DNA of 64,000 nucleotides from Lyngbya confervoides BDU141951. Lineage in GTDB: Bacteria > Cyanobacteriota > Cyanobacteriia > Thermosynechococcales > Thermosynechococcaceae. The notes beneath the pieces are model-generated. The model saw nothing but the letters and a program-made list of their open reading frames with translations, was not told the origin of the DNA and searched no databases. Positions 43,645 to 53,472 of this stretch are shown here, piece after piece; within the stretch, counting starts at the first letter, position 1, and every line of letters starts with the position of its first letter. The translations under genes were made by a program, and so were the position numbers. The stretch is taken from NCBI RefSeq assembly GCF_000817775.3, contig NZ_JTHE03000088.1:62001-126000 (forward strand). The letters run 5' to 3'.

Positions 43645-45021
43645 ATGTCTCAACAAACTTCCCCGGTTGTCCCCCTGTTAACGCCCAAGGAAGTCTCGAT
43701 TAATCAAATTCAGACCGAGCTGAATCGAATCTGGGCAGAGCAAACCGCTAAAGCCAACGGTAGCGGACCAGCAGCGGTACGAGCAACCACCTTTAGTCTG
43801 CTCGTGTATGAACCTGCCCAAACCCAGAGACTGCTAGCTCAACTGGGCTATTATTCCGGTCCCGTGGATGGCATCTTTGGTCCGCGCATGAAGGTGGCGC
43901 TCCATGCTGCCCAGAAGGATTTTGGACTTCCCCAAACCAATCATGCCACCGCAGAACTCCTACAGCGCCTGCGGCAAAAGGCACAACAGCAACCTGTCCA
44001 GACCTCGTCGGATCCCCAAACCTTACCTGTGTTTAGCCAAGATTCCGACGGGTCAGGCATTGCGGATTTAATTGCGAATCAGAACCCCTGTCGAGTGGTC
44101 TCGCTCTTTCCAGTGAATGATGCAATGGATGAGGAGGGCGCAGATCTGCGAGCGGAGGTAGCGGCTTACTGCCCAGTCCAAAAACAGCGAAATAGCTTGA
44201 TTTGCTGCGAATATATTACCCTGAGCGGGACGCGGCGATCGCTGGAGAATATCACCACCTTGATCCAGTCGCTGTTGATGAACGACTTACCCCGGTTTCT
44301 GTGGTGGAAATCTGATCCCGATCAGTCGGAGGAATTCTTTCAAAAGCTTGCTCGCTCTTGTAACGGCGTCATTTTTGACTCTAGCTCCTTCTCCCAGACC
44401 CAGGAGGGATTAATTAAAATGTCTCAAATGGTTGAGCAGGGTCTTAATGTGGCCGACCTGAACTGGAAACGTCTTGCAGCCTGGCAAGAACTCACCGCGG
44501 AAGCCTTTGACCCGCCCTCTCGCCGCAGCGCCCTCCTGGAAGTGGATCGAGTCACGATTGACTATGAGGCGGGGAACCCAGCCCAAGCCCTACTGTTCCT
44601 CGGATGGCTTGCCAGCCGACTGCAATGGCATCCTACGGCCGTTGTCCAGGAAGAAGGCCCCTACAATCTGCTCACGGTGACTTTTCAAAACCCTCAACAG
44701 CGTCAGATACAGGCGGAGCTAGCCGCACTTCCTGTGGCGGATGTGGGCGAAATTGCCGGGGATCTCATTGATCTCAAACTGGCCTCAACCAATCTAGAGG
44801 CGGACTGCTGCACGGTGCTGTGTTCTCAAACCACAGGCTGTATGCGGATGGAGGCCGGTGGCGGGGCACAGTCCTGTCGTGTTCAACAGGTGACGCCCCT
44901 GACGGACCAGAAGTCAGAAGTGCTGCTCAGCCAGCATCTCCAGCGGTGGAGCCGGGATGTTCTGTTTGAAGAAGGGCTTGCGGTCAGCTGTGCAATTTTG
45001 CAGCTCATTGCCTTGGCCTAG
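43645..45021 (+). CDS. opcA: OpcA, glucose-6-phosphate dehydrogenase assembly protein
   Basis: OpcA activates Zwf and is subject to thioredoxin control in cyanobacteria. The 458-residue protein has an N-terminal stretch LLAQLGYYSGPVDGIFGPRM (about residues 68-90) that resembles the peptidoglycan-binding repeat, followed by the OpcA body with RVVSLFPVND, CCEYITLSG and LPRFLWWKSDPD. Cysteines occur in pairs in the C-terminal part (ADCCTVLC, TTGCMR), which fits redox control. It lies 137 bp after zwf and ends before a strong terminator. Confidence 0.94.
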   Translation: MSQQTSPVVPLLTPKEVSINQIQTELNRIWAEQTAKANGSGPAAVRATTFSLLVYEPAQTQRLLAQLGYYSGPVDGIFGPRMKVALHAAQKDFGLPQTNHATAELLQRLRQKAQQQPVQTSSDPQTLPVFSQDSDGSGIADLIANQNPCRVVSLFPVNDAMDEEGADLRAEVAAYCPVQKQRNSLICCEYITLSGTRRSLENITTLIQSLLMNDLPRFLWWKSDPDQSEEFFQKLARSCNGVIFDSSSFSQTQEGLIKMSQMVEQGLNVADLNWKRLAAWQELTAEAFDPPSRRSALLEVDRVTIDYEAGNPAQALLFLGWLASRLQWHPTAVVQEEGPYNLLTVTFQNPQQRQIQAELAALPVADVGEIAGDLIDLKLASTNLEADCCTVLCSQTTGCMRMEAGGGAQSCRVQQVTPLTDQKSEVLLSQHLQRWSRDVLFEEGLAVSCAILQLIALA

Positions 45022-45106
45022 GCCTTCACCCAAACAGGTAGAGCGTTTTAGGGAAAAGGTGGCCTGAGCATAAACTAAGGCCCCCCAGCCTACTCCCCCC
45101 CCCACA

Positions 45107-45146
45107 ATAACGCCCCCATCTCAGATGAAACGGGGGCGTTTATTTA
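45107..45146 (+). terminator. Strong intrinsic terminator between opcA and petH
   Basis: AACGCCCCC at 45109-45117 pairs with GGGGGCGTT at 45132-45140 across a 14-base loop and is followed by TATTTATC. It ends opcA transcription and may also stop transcripts arriving from petH on the other strand. Confidence 0.85.
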
Positions 45147-45189
45147 TCAGGAGAGTCAGCGGATAGACGATGAAGCGCTGATGGTATCC

Positions 45190-46386
<1,197 letters not shown>

Positions 46387-46425
46387 CTAAGCTGCTTTTG
46401 CTAATTAAAATTTCGCAATAAAATG

Positions 46426-46447
46426 CTGCATCGATCAAGTGATGCAG
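46426..46447. other. Seven-bp hairpin upstream of petH
   Basis: CTGCATC at 46426-46432 and GATGCAG at 46441-46447 form a perfect inverted repeat 60-80 bp before the petH start. It could be an operator or a leader hairpin. The rest of the 46375-46668 divergent region, shared with chlP, holds no gene. Confidence 0.4.
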
Positions 46448-46668
46448 ACGTATTATACCAGCTTCCTCCGCTGCCAAACGGTATCCTACGGGGCCAAATC
46501 AGGGGCGCAGCGTTTCCTTAAATTTCTCAGCTTGATTGTTAAGCTCTGTTGCATCTTGCGATTTTAGGGAGAGGGTCTTGTTAGATAGTAGTTCAGGTTC
46601 AAGTTCTGACCTATCAGCCGCACGTTCTGAGCGGGTTTATTGTTAGCCAGTGATTTTGGAGGATTGCT

Positions 46669-47892
46669 TTGGGACTTAGGGTTGCTGTAGTCGGAGGCGG
46701 GCCATCGGGGTCATCTGCGGCTGAAACGCTTGCTAAAGCAGGAATTGAGACTTACTTATTTGAGCGAAAGCTGGACAATGCCAAGCCTTGTGGCGGTGCC
46801 ATTCCGCTGTGCATGGTGGATGAGTTCGATTTACCCCTAGAAATCATCGACCGACAGGTGAGGAAGATGAAAATGATCTCACCGTCTAATATCGAGGTCA
46901 ATATTGGTCAGACCCTGAACAAGGATGAGTATATCGGCATGTGCCGTCGTGAAGTCCTGGACGGCTTCATGCGCGATCGCGCTGCTCGGCTCGGCGCCAA
47001 GTTAATCAACGGCACGGTCAACAAGCTGGAAATCCCCAGTCGAGAAGGCGATCCCTATATTCTCCACTATGCCGACTTGTCCGATGGCAATCCCGAGGGC
47101 GTGATGAAGTCTCTGGCGGTGGATGTGGTCATTGGCGCCGATGGAGCCAACTCGCGCATTGCTAAGGCCATTGATGCAGGGGACTATAACTACGCCATCG
47201 CCTTCCAGGAGCGAATTCGGCTGCCTGAAAAGATGATGGCCTACTACGAAGATTTAGCAGAAATGTACGTTGGCGATGACGTGTCGCCAGATTTCTACGC
47301 CTGGGTCTTTCCCAAATACGATCATGTGGCCGTGGGCACTGGCACCATGCAGGTCAATAAGGCCAAGATCAAGCAGCTTCAGGCCGGAATTCGCAAGCGA
47401 GCGGCCCACCGCCTGGAAGGGGGCGAAATCATTAAAATTGAGGCCCATCCAATTCCTGAGCATCCCCGTCCTCGCCGAGTAGTGGGTCGGGTTGCCCTGG
47501 TAGGGGATGCCGCCGGCACCGTGACCAAATCCTCAGGAGAAGGCATTTACTTTGCCGCAAAATCCGCTCGGATGTGCGCAGAAACCATCGTGGAAACCTC
47601 CAATCAGGGGCAACGCATTCCTACGGAAGCAGATCTCAAGCTCTACTTGAAGCGCTGGGATAGGAAGTACGGCATGACCTATAAGGTTCTAGATCTACTT
47701 CAGCGCGTGTTTTATCGATCCGATGCCACCCGCGAGGCCTTTGTGGAAATGTGCGCTGATATCGATGTGCAAAAGCTCACCTTCGATAGCTACCTTTACA
47801 AGACCGTCGTACCGGCTAATCCCATTACCCAGCTCAAGATTACGGCCAAAACCCTGGGCAGCTTAATGCGAGGGCATGCCCTGGCCCCCTAG
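46669..47892 (+). CDS. chlP: Geranylgeranyl reductase
   Basis: ChlP reduces geranylgeranyl diphosphate or geranylgeranyl-chlorophyll to the phytyl form for chlorophyll and tocopherol. The 407-residue flavoprotein has the FAD loop VAVVGGGPSGSSAAETLAKAG, KPCGGAIPLCMVDEF, VVIGADGANSRIAKA and ALVGDAAGTVTKSSGEGIYFA. No ATG is available: translation starts at TTG 46669, five bases after a clear GGAGGA, and an in-frame stop lies at 46651. Gene order and length are normal. Confidence 0.95.
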   Translation: MGLRVAVVGGGPSGSSAAETLAKAGIETYLFERKLDNAKPCGGAIPLCMVDEFDLPLEIIDRQVRKMKMISPSNIEVNIGQTLNKDEYIGMCRREVLDGFMRDRAARLGAKLINGTVNKLEIPSREGDPYILHYADLSDGNPEGVMKSLAVDVVIGADGANSRIAKAIDAGDYNYAIAFQERIRLPEKMMAYYEDLAEMYVGDDVSPDFYAWVFPKYDHVAVGTGTMQVNKAKIKQLQAGIRKRAAHRLEGGEIIKIEAHPIPEHPRPRRVVGRVALVGDAAGTVTKSSGEGIYFAAKSARMCAETIVETSNQGQRIPTEADLKLYLKRWDRKYGMTYKVLDLLQRVFYRSDATREAFVEMCADIDVQKLTFDSYLYKTVVPANPITQLKITAKTLGSLMRGHALAP

Positions 47893-47966
47893 GTCCCTTG
47901 AGCGTCATCCTGCGCAGACCTGCGCAGAGTGATGAATTCTAAGCCCATCCGTCTTTAAATCCAAGC

Positions 47967-47995
47967 AAGCAGCGAGCCAAGGTTCGCTGCTTTTG
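47967..47995 (+). terminator. Intrinsic terminator after chlP
   Basis: AAGCAGCGA at 47967-47975 pairs with TCGCTGCTT at 47984-47992, and a run of T follows. Just before it, the 10-bp unit CCTGCGCAGA is duplicated in tandem (47909-47928). Confidence 0.75.
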
Positions 47996-48115
47996 GTCTG
48001 GGAAGGTAGCCGTACTTGAATCAACCAGATAGGTGTGGCCACAATAGATGGCATCTAGCTGGGGGGATGTCCAGGAGACAAATCCCTGCTGTTTTTAACG
48101 GGACACGATAGAACC

Positions 48116-48484
48116 ATGACGAGTAAAGTGTTTGATACCGATAAGCGGAAGCTCCTTTCAGCAGTGAGTCACGGCTCCATTTTTTTTAGTCCCCTGCTGC
48201 TGACCGTTGGCATTCCCATCGTGTTGCTCACCGTGTCTGATGACCCCGTCATTCGAGACAATGCAAAGGAGGCGATTAATTTTCACATCAACGTTTGGAT
48301 TTACGGAGCAATCGCAGGGTTTATCAGCTTCTTCTGGTTTACCCTCATTTTGCTGCCGTTAATCTGGGCTTTAGCTGCCTTTGTCTTCATTCTGACCTGG
48401 GTATTTCCTCTCTTTGCCATTGTGAGCTGCATTACCCATCCCGATCAAAGCTACCGCTATCGATATATTTTCAGGTTTTTGTAA
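48116..48484 (+). CDS. DUF4870 membrane protein
   Basis: The 122-residue protein has three hydrophobic segments (about 22-42, 62-85, 88-110) and the DUF4870 pattern: LSAVSHGSIFFSPLLLTVGIPIVL, then DDPVIRDNAKEAINFHINVWIYG. The last block, where Asp-Asn-Ala-Lys-Glu-Ala begins the second helix, is typical. Function is unknown. It stands alone between chlP and the peroxidase. Confidence 0.85.
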   Translation: MTSKVFDTDKRKLLSAVSHGSIFFSPLLLTVGIPIVLLTVSDDPVIRDNAKEAINFHINVWIYGAIAGFISFFWFTLILLPLIWALAAFVFILTWVFPLFAIVSCITHPDQSYRYRYIFRFL

Positions 48485-48582
48485 GCCTGCGCCCAGCTGT
48501 CGCAATCTATTCTTTTGCGACTGGCTTGTTCTAAAATAAAAAACTGTTTCAGAGGCTTGCCATTGGAATCAGGAGGCAGGCT

Positions 48583-48639
48583 ATGCTTGGTTTACTGATG
48601 CGAGATTTTTCTATGCAGGAGATCACGCCTACCCGATAG
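48583..48639 (+). other. Eighteen-codon reading frame with strong ribosome site, in frame with the peroxidase gene
   Basis: AGGAGG lies six bases before ATG 48583, the best ribosome site in this region. The frame encodes 18 residues (MLGLLMRDFSMQEITPTR) and ends at TAG 48637. The same frame then continues without a stop into the peroxidase gene, whose first possible start is TTG 48655. It may be a short upstream peptide or the original N-terminus of the peroxidase interrupted by an amber codon. Confidence 0.5.
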
Positions 48640-48654
48640 GTTCGCGGGGAAGGG

Positions 48655-50988
48655 TTGCCTGCTGATATCTCAACAGATGCGGGGGAAGCATCGTTAGATA
48701 TCAAGGACCCGGTCACAAGTATGCCTAATCGTTTGCTAGCCTTCGACCCCTTCGCGGAAGGCCCCCTGCTCAGCCATTCCCTCGATGGCCAGAACAATAA
48801 TCTTGAACAGCCGCAATGGGGCAGTCGAGATAGCCAGATCCTCAATCTTGCGCCTCTCGACTATGGGGATGGCATTGCGACGCCAGCCGGCAGCGATCGC
48901 CCTGGAGCCAGGGACATTAGCAACCAGGTCGCGCAGCAAGACCAGCCGCGTCCCGACCCGCGGGGCCTCACCAATCTGGTGTGGGCTATGGGGCAGTTTC
49001 TAGACCACGACCTGGACCTGACGCCAGGGCAAAGTAACGCAGAAGGCGGGGCTGAAACCTTTGATATCAGGGTGCCCGTGGGAGATCCTTACCTCGACCC
49101 CCAGGGGCAGGGCAACCAATGGATTCGCTTCCATCGCTCCGAGTTTTTGGCCGGCACCAGCACCGACCTAGGCAATCCTCGCCAGATCCCGAATCGAGTC
49201 ACGGCCTGGATAGACGGCTCAAACATCTACGGTTCATCGCCAGAGCGTTTGGCCCTCCTGCGCAGTTTCCGCGATGGCCAGATGAAGGTCAGCGCCGGGA
49301 ATTTGCTCCCCCTTGATCTAGGCCAGAATAACGATAACCCCGGTCCCTCCACCCAATTGTTTTTAGCGGGGGATGTGCGAGCCAATGAGAACATAGTGCT
49401 CTCCTCTATGCATACGCTGCTGGTGAGAGAGCACAATCGCCTTGCCGCTGAGCTCCAGGACATCCACAGCGACTGGTCCGAGGAACAGCTTTTTCAGCGG
49501 GCTCGGCAGATCAACATTGCACAGCTGCAAAAGATTGTCTTTGACGACTATATTCCTCTGCTCCTAGGACGTCCCTTACCGGAGTATCGGGGTTACGATC
49601 CCAGCGTTCATCCCGGAATTAGCCGCACCTTTTCCACCGCCGCTTTTCGCTTTGGTCACACCATGGTCAGTCCAGAGATTGCCCGCCTAGATGGCCAAGG
49701 GGCCGTCATTCCCGAAGGCAATGTCAACCTGGCAGCGGCCTTCTTTCCCAACGCGGAGGTCTTACAAACCACTGGAATTGAACCCGTCTTACGGGGTAGC
49801 GTTTCCACCCTGGCCCAGGCGGTAGACAATCAGGTCATCCATGAGCTGCGTAACTTACTCTTTAGCTTTGGCGGCCAACTCGCGGCCCAGGACTTAATGG
49901 CACTCAATATTCAGCGGGGGCGTGATCATGGCCTTGCGGACTACAACTCGGTGCGCGCGGCCTTTGGCCTGAATCGAGTCGCAAACTTTGCGCAAATGAC
50001 CCAAGACCTCAATCAACAGGAAAAATTAGCACAGATCTACGGAAGCGTGGACAACATCGATGCCGTTGTCGGTCTATTTGCCGAAGATCCAGTGCCAGGA
50101 GGCAGTGTGGGAGAAACCATTGCCACGGTTTTGCAAGATCAGTTTACGCGACTGCGCAATGGCGATCGCTTCTACTACAAAAATAGTCTCACTCCAGCAG
50201 AAATTAAAGTCATTGAGGGCACAAGTTTTGCGGATATTATCCGCCGGAATACCAACTCCCCCATTGTGCAGGAGAATGTGTTTACCCTGCAACAGTCGGG
50301 AACCCAGAGCAATGACGAGCTGCGCGGTGGCCTTGGGGATGACGTAATCCTCGGCTATCAAGGCGATGATAGCCTGCGGGGATATTTTGGCAACGATAGG
50401 CTCTACGGCCATGGTGGATCTGATCTAATTAAAGGAGAGGAAGGCGACGACACTCTCATGGGTGGCCCCGGAAACGACCGCTTAATAGGAGGTTCAGGCA
50501 ATGACTACCTGGCGGGAAATCAAGGCAACGATAGCCTCGTGGCGGGATCTGGAAACGATATCTTGAAGGGGGGCATGGGCAGAGATTCACTGATGGGGCA
50601 AGCGGGGAACGATCAACTCGTGGGAGGTGCCGACGATGATTGGCTCAACGGCGGCGGCGGAAACGATAGGATTCTGGGGACCAGCCACTCCAAAGCCGGC
50701 CGCTTTGAGCACGATGTTCTCATTGGTCAGGGCGGCAAGGACAAATTTATGTTAGGTAATCCCCACACCGCCTTCTACGCCGCCAATGGTCCTCAGGATT
50801 TTGCCGCCATCTTAGATTTTCAGGTCGGCGAAGATAAGCTTGTGCTCCATGGAACAGCAGCAGACTATCGGACGGAACAGGACTCCACCACCACACTGAT
50901 TTACTGGGAACACAGGGGACAATCGGAGTTGATCGCCATGGTGAATACGGGGATCTCCATTAACAGCACCACTGCCCTGTTTCGCTAG
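48655..50988 (+). CDS. Animal-type haem peroxidase with C-terminal RTX calcium-binding repeats
   Basis: The N-terminal 560 residues are a peroxidase-cyclooxygenase domain: the distal His in MGQFLDHDLDLTP, Arg and proximal His in FRFGHTMVSPEI, and the NIQRGRDHGLADYN motif. The last 200 residues hold about ten nonapeptides of the GGxGxDxLx type, which bind calcium and mark type I secretion through an uncleaved C-terminus. Such cyanobacterial peroxidases have been described as peroxicins. Likely it is exported and produces reactive halogen or oxygen species. The start is uncertain: TTG 48655 with AAGGG, or ATG 48721; a strong ribosome site and ATG lie further upstream but are cut off by TAG 48637. 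No secretion genes are adjacent. Confidence 0.88.
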   Translation: MPADISTDAGEASLDIKDPVTSMPNRLLAFDPFAEGPLLSHSLDGQNNNLEQPQWGSRDSQILNLAPLDYGDGIATPAGSDRPGARDISNQVAQQDQPRPDPRGLTNLVWAMGQFLDHDLDLTPGQSNAEGGAETFDIRVPVGDPYLDPQGQGNQWIRFHRSEFLAGTSTDLGNPRQIPNRVTAWIDGSNIYGSSPERLALLRSFRDGQMKVSAGNLLPLDLGQNNDNPGPSTQLFLAGDVRANENIVLSSMHTLLVREHNRLAAELQDIHSDWSEEQLFQRARQINIAQLQKIVFDDYIPLLLGRPLPEYRGYDPSVHPGISRTFSTAAFRFGHTMVSPEIARLDGQGAVIPEGNVNLAAAFFPNAEVLQTTGIEPVLRGSVSTLAQAVDNQVIHELRNLLFSFGGQLAAQDLMALNIQRGRDHGLADYNSVRAAFGLNRVANFAQMTQDLNQQEKLAQIYGSVDNIDAVVGLFAEDPVPGGSVGETIATVLQDQFTRLRNGDRFYYKNSLTPAEIKVIEGTSFADIIRRNTNSPIVQENVFTLQQSGTQSNDELRGGLGDDVILGYQGDDSLRGYFGNDRLYGHGGSDLIKGEEGDDTLMGGPGNDRLIGGSGNDYLAGNQGNDSLVAGSGNDILKGGMGRDSLMGQAGNDQLVGGADDDWLNGGGGNDRILGTSHSKAGRFEHDVLIGQGGKDKFMLGNPHTAFYAANGPQDFAAILDFQVGEDKLVLHGTAADYRTEQDSTTTLIYWEHRGQSELIAMVNTGISINSTTALFR

Positions 50989-51123
50989 GGCACCCCCGCA
51001 GCCCCGATCACGGTGCATCCTCAAACCCCAGAGATTCGGGCAGCACGGCCCTCATCTCAAATCCTGTGCCATGCATGCCCCTGCCCCAGGTTCTTTCCCT
51101 CTGGCCTTCAGGGGTAGCAGGTC

Positions 51124-51161
51124 GCAGCATCCCTGCTGCCCCAAAAGAGAAAGGATGCTGC
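51124..51161. terminator. Nine-bp hairpin between the convergent peroxidase and PRK genes
   Basis: GCAGCATCC at 51124-51132 and GGATGCTGC at 51153-51161 form a perfect 9-bp stem with a 20-base loop. No U-tract follows on either strand, so it may be a processing or protective structure rather than an intrinsic terminator. Confidence 0.45.
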
Positions 51162-51179
51162 TCAGAAAATCGCAACTGA

Positions 51180-52088
51180 TCAGGCCGACTTGAGATTCCT
51201 CGCTTCCTCCACCATCTGCTCAATCAGGGGCGAGAGGATAATTTCCATGGCAAACCCCATCTTGCCGCCCGGAACAACCAGCGTTGTGTGACGGGACATG
51301 AAGGACCCTGAAATCATACTAAGCAGGTAGGGAAAGTCGATATGAAAGCGATCTCGAAAGCAGCGATTAATATGAATGATGACAAAGCTTTCATCCGCCG
51401 TTGGAATATCGCGAGCAATAAAGGGATTAGAGGTATCGACAGTGGAAACGCGCTGAAAGTTAATATGGGTGCGAGAAAACTGCGGAGTAATATAGTTCAC
51501 ATAGTCGGGCATGCGGCGCAGAATAGTATCAACAATGGCCTCAGGACTGTAGCCCCGCTCCGCATTATCTCGAGAGATTTTTTGAATCCACTCTAGATTT
51601 ACAATCGGCACCACCCCAACCAGAAGGTCGACATACTGGGCCACATCAATCTCTTTGGTGACCAGACCACCATGCAACCCTTCGTAAAAGAGAATATCGC
51701 TGTTGGCATCTAGCGGTTCCCAAGGAGTAAATTCACCGGATTTGCAGTCGGTCCCCAGGCGTTCGTTGTGGTGCTCGGCTTCCTCACCATTGTGCAAATA
51801 GTAGCGTTTTTGGCCTGTTCCAGTTTCGCCATACTCCTTAAAGAGAATCTCTAATTTATCGAGAATATTGGCCTCTACGCCAAAGTGGCTAAAGTTCTTG
51901 CCCTCAGAGGAGGCCTGAGCCATCATTTGACGCATTTCAACGCGGTTATACCTATGATAGCTGTCTCCCTCCACCACCACTGGGGTAATGCCTTCGCGAA
52001 TAAAAATATGTTCAAAGGCGCGTTTAACCGTAGAGGTTCCCGCACCCGAAGACCCGGTAACAGCAATAATGGGATGTTTACTAGACAT
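51180..52088 (-). CDS. prk: Phosphoribulokinase, class I (proteobacterial type)
   Basis: PRK makes ribulose 1,5-bisphosphate from ribulose 5-phosphate and ATP. This 302-residue protein has the short class I form: P-loop TGSSGAGTSTVKRAFEHIF, VVEGDSYHRYNR, FSHFGVEANILDKLE, LFYEGLHGG, VNLEWIQKISRDNAERGYS and FQRVSTVDTSNPFIARDIP. These are the motifs of purple-bacterial PRK. The Calvin-cycle PRK of cyanobacteria and plants is the longer class II protein with GDSGCGKST, which is not in this window. CP12 lies immediately upstream on the same strand, 381 bp away. Whether this is the only PRK of the organism cannot be told here. Confidence 0.92.
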   Translation of the reverse strand: MSSKHPIIAVTGSSGAGTSTVKRAFEHIFIREGITPVVVEGDSYHRYNRVEMRQMMAQASSEGKNFSHFGVEANILDKLEILFKEYGETGTGQKRYYLHNGEEAEHHNERLGTDCKSGEFTPWEPLDANSDILFYEGLHGGLVTKEIDVAQYVDLLVGVVPIVNLEWIQKISRDNAERGYSPEAIVDTILRRMPDYVNYITPQFSRTHINFQRVSTVDTSNPFIARDIPTADESFVIIHINRCFRDRFHIDFPYLLSMISGSFMSRHTTLVVPGGKMGFAMEIILSPLIEQMVEEARNLKSA

Positions 52089-52469
52089 GGTGAAGCGAAA
52101 ATTTAAGGTGAGTTAATGAAGCAGCAGACCCGAAAAAGCCCTTTGATTGGTTTTATCTTAATTTTTAATGACCCCAAAGCAAAGCTTGACTTTCTCCCAG
52201 CCTTCAGCAGTCACCAGACTCAGCGGGACCAGACCGGATCTGCGATCGCGTTTACCCCCGCCTCGGTCCTTCGTCCAATCACTGGCGCTTCGGCTTGTAA
52301 TCGCAAGACACCGGTAAAATTCCCGGAAAAAAGAGCGTGGGCCACCAATAGCCCCACGCTCTTGCCCCATTCGATCCTGTTTTAGAAATTTAGATTTGGC
52401 CTTAGAGCTCAAACCTGAGTCAATCTGGCTCAAATAACGCCCTTGCGCTCAAGTGAGCCCAACGTCACC
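52089..52469 (-). other. Gap between CP12 and prk
   Basis: This 381-bp stretch holds the CP12 terminator near 52325-52363 and the probable promoter region of prk nearer to 52089. One 89-codon frame on the plus strand (52116-52385) crosses the terminator and has no ribosome site, so I do not accept it as a gene. No other structure is visible. Confidence 0.6.
52325..52363 (-). terminator. Intrinsic terminator of CP12
   Basis: On the minus strand AAGAGCGTGGG and CCCACGCTCTT form an 11-bp stem with an 11-base loop and are followed by a run of T (seen as AAAAAA at 52327-52332 on the plus strand). It separates CP12 from prk, so the two are probably transcribed from different promoters or prk by readthrough. 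Confidence 0.88.
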
Positions 52470-52697
52470 CTAGTCTTCATAAATTCTGCACTCAACGGCA
52501 TCGGGATTGTCCGCACAATAGTTATCCAGGGACGTCTTTTCCTCTTCTGCCTTTTGACGTTGGTGGGACGCTTCAGCTTGCAATTCCTCAACAGCATCCC
52601 AGGCCGCAGCACAGGCTTGGGAATCTGAACCATCTGCGCTACAGACTTCTCGGGCAGATTCTATTTCCTGGGAAATTTTTTCTTGAATATCACTCAT
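52470..52697 (-). CDS. cp12: CP12 protein
   Basis: CP12 is a small disordered protein that in the dark bridges PRK and GAPDH into an inactive complex. This 75-residue protein has the core AWDAVEEL (about 31-38), an N-terminal cysteine pair (C19 and C29) and a C-terminal pair (CADNPDAVEC) before the conserved IYED end. All four regulatory cysteines are present. It lies upstream of a class I PRK gene, whereas the classic partner is class II PRK. Confidence 0.95.
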   Translation of the reverse strand: MSDIQEKISQEIESAREVCSADGSDSQACAAAWDAVEELQAEASHQRQKAEEEKTSLDNYCADNPDAVECRIYED

Positions 52698-52800
52698 AGC
52701 TATAACTGAATCACAACTTGTGGGTAAAACGCGCTAACTGTTTCAGTTTAACTTGTTTGTACAGACCGAGTCCGATGAATCGGGACGGTTCTACAATTGC

Positions 52801-53247
52801 TCACTGCCCCTGAAAACACCTCAGGGCCACCGTCATTAGTTCCGGAGGAATTTCGCCCCTGCGGTTCTTCATTCCCTGGCTCATAACCAGTAACTCCTGA
52901 AAGGTAAAGGTATTTTGGACCTCTCGGAGGGCACATTGGCAATAGGAGGAGGGGAGATTACTAGTTTCACACCCCGCCAGAAACTGCTGCTCGAACAGCG
53001 GATTATGAGTGCTCAGCACAGGAGGGGCAGCCCCACGATTCCCCGAAACTGGGTCGGGAGCGGAGGGGTCTACAGGTCGAACCTCAGCAGGTGCCCCCGG
53101 AATCTGGGGAGAAGTCGATGGCGGGGCAGCCGGTGAGTCGTAGGTGGGATGCTGCTGGACCCAATCTTGCCAGGACTCAGCTCGAACGAGGCTGCCAGAA
53201 AGAATACAAAAACCAGCCAGGGAAAAGGAAAGGATAGATTTCAGCAC
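52801..53247 (-). CDS. Secreted hypothetical protein with proline-rich linker
   Basis: The 148-residue protein starts at GTG 53247 and has a signal peptide (FSLAGFCILSGSLVRA). A proline- and serine-rich middle (about 40-75) connects to a C-terminal domain with four cysteines (LAGCETS, SYCQCALREV, ALRCFQ). The SSYCQCALREV pattern is like small cysteine-containing helical modules of exported cyanobacterial proteins. Function unknown. Confidence 0.7.
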   Translation of the reverse strand: MLKSILSFSLAGFCILSGSLVRAESWQDWVQQHPTYDSPAAPPSTSPQIPGAPAEVRPVDPSAPDPVSGNRGAAPPVLSTHNPLFEQQFLAGCETSNLPSSYCQCALREVQNTFTFQELLVMSQGMKNRRGEIPPELMTVALRCFQGQ

Positions 53248-53315
53248 AGGAATTGCTAGGGAAGGAGGTCCAAGCTTAATTTACCCATCCCAGAGAAAAA
53301 TTGATCCCCCAGATC

Positions 53316-53353
53316 GCCCTCGCCCAGGTCGGGGACCCATGCTCCGCGAGGGC
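53316..53353. other. Nested hairpin in the cpcL upstream region
   Basis: GCCCTCGC at 53316-53323 pairs with GCGAGGGC at 53346-53353, and inside it GGTC (53327) pairs with GACC (53334) around a GGG loop. On the minus strand a run of T precedes it; on the plus strand A follows. It lies about 120 bp before the cpcL start and 70 bp before the divergent secreted-protein gene. It could be a leader structure for either. Confidence 0.5.
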
Positions 53354-53472
53354 AAAAAAGGTTGAACATCAACCTCATTATTACAGTTCATTACCTTGAA
53401 AAAAATCGTAAGTATAATCACTTACGCTTAGAATTGTCCAACTCAGATGGGGTTAACCAGTAGGTATTGAAT

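Noticed and set aside
51180-52088. Reading the PRK as uridine kinase
   Set aside because: The motifs FSHFGVEAN, LFYEGLHGG and STVDTSNPFIA are those of class I phosphoribulokinase and do not occur in uridine kinase.
52116-52385. 89-codon open frame on the plus strand between CP12 and prk
   Set aside because: It crosses the CP12 terminator, has no ribosome site and has no family-like sequence.
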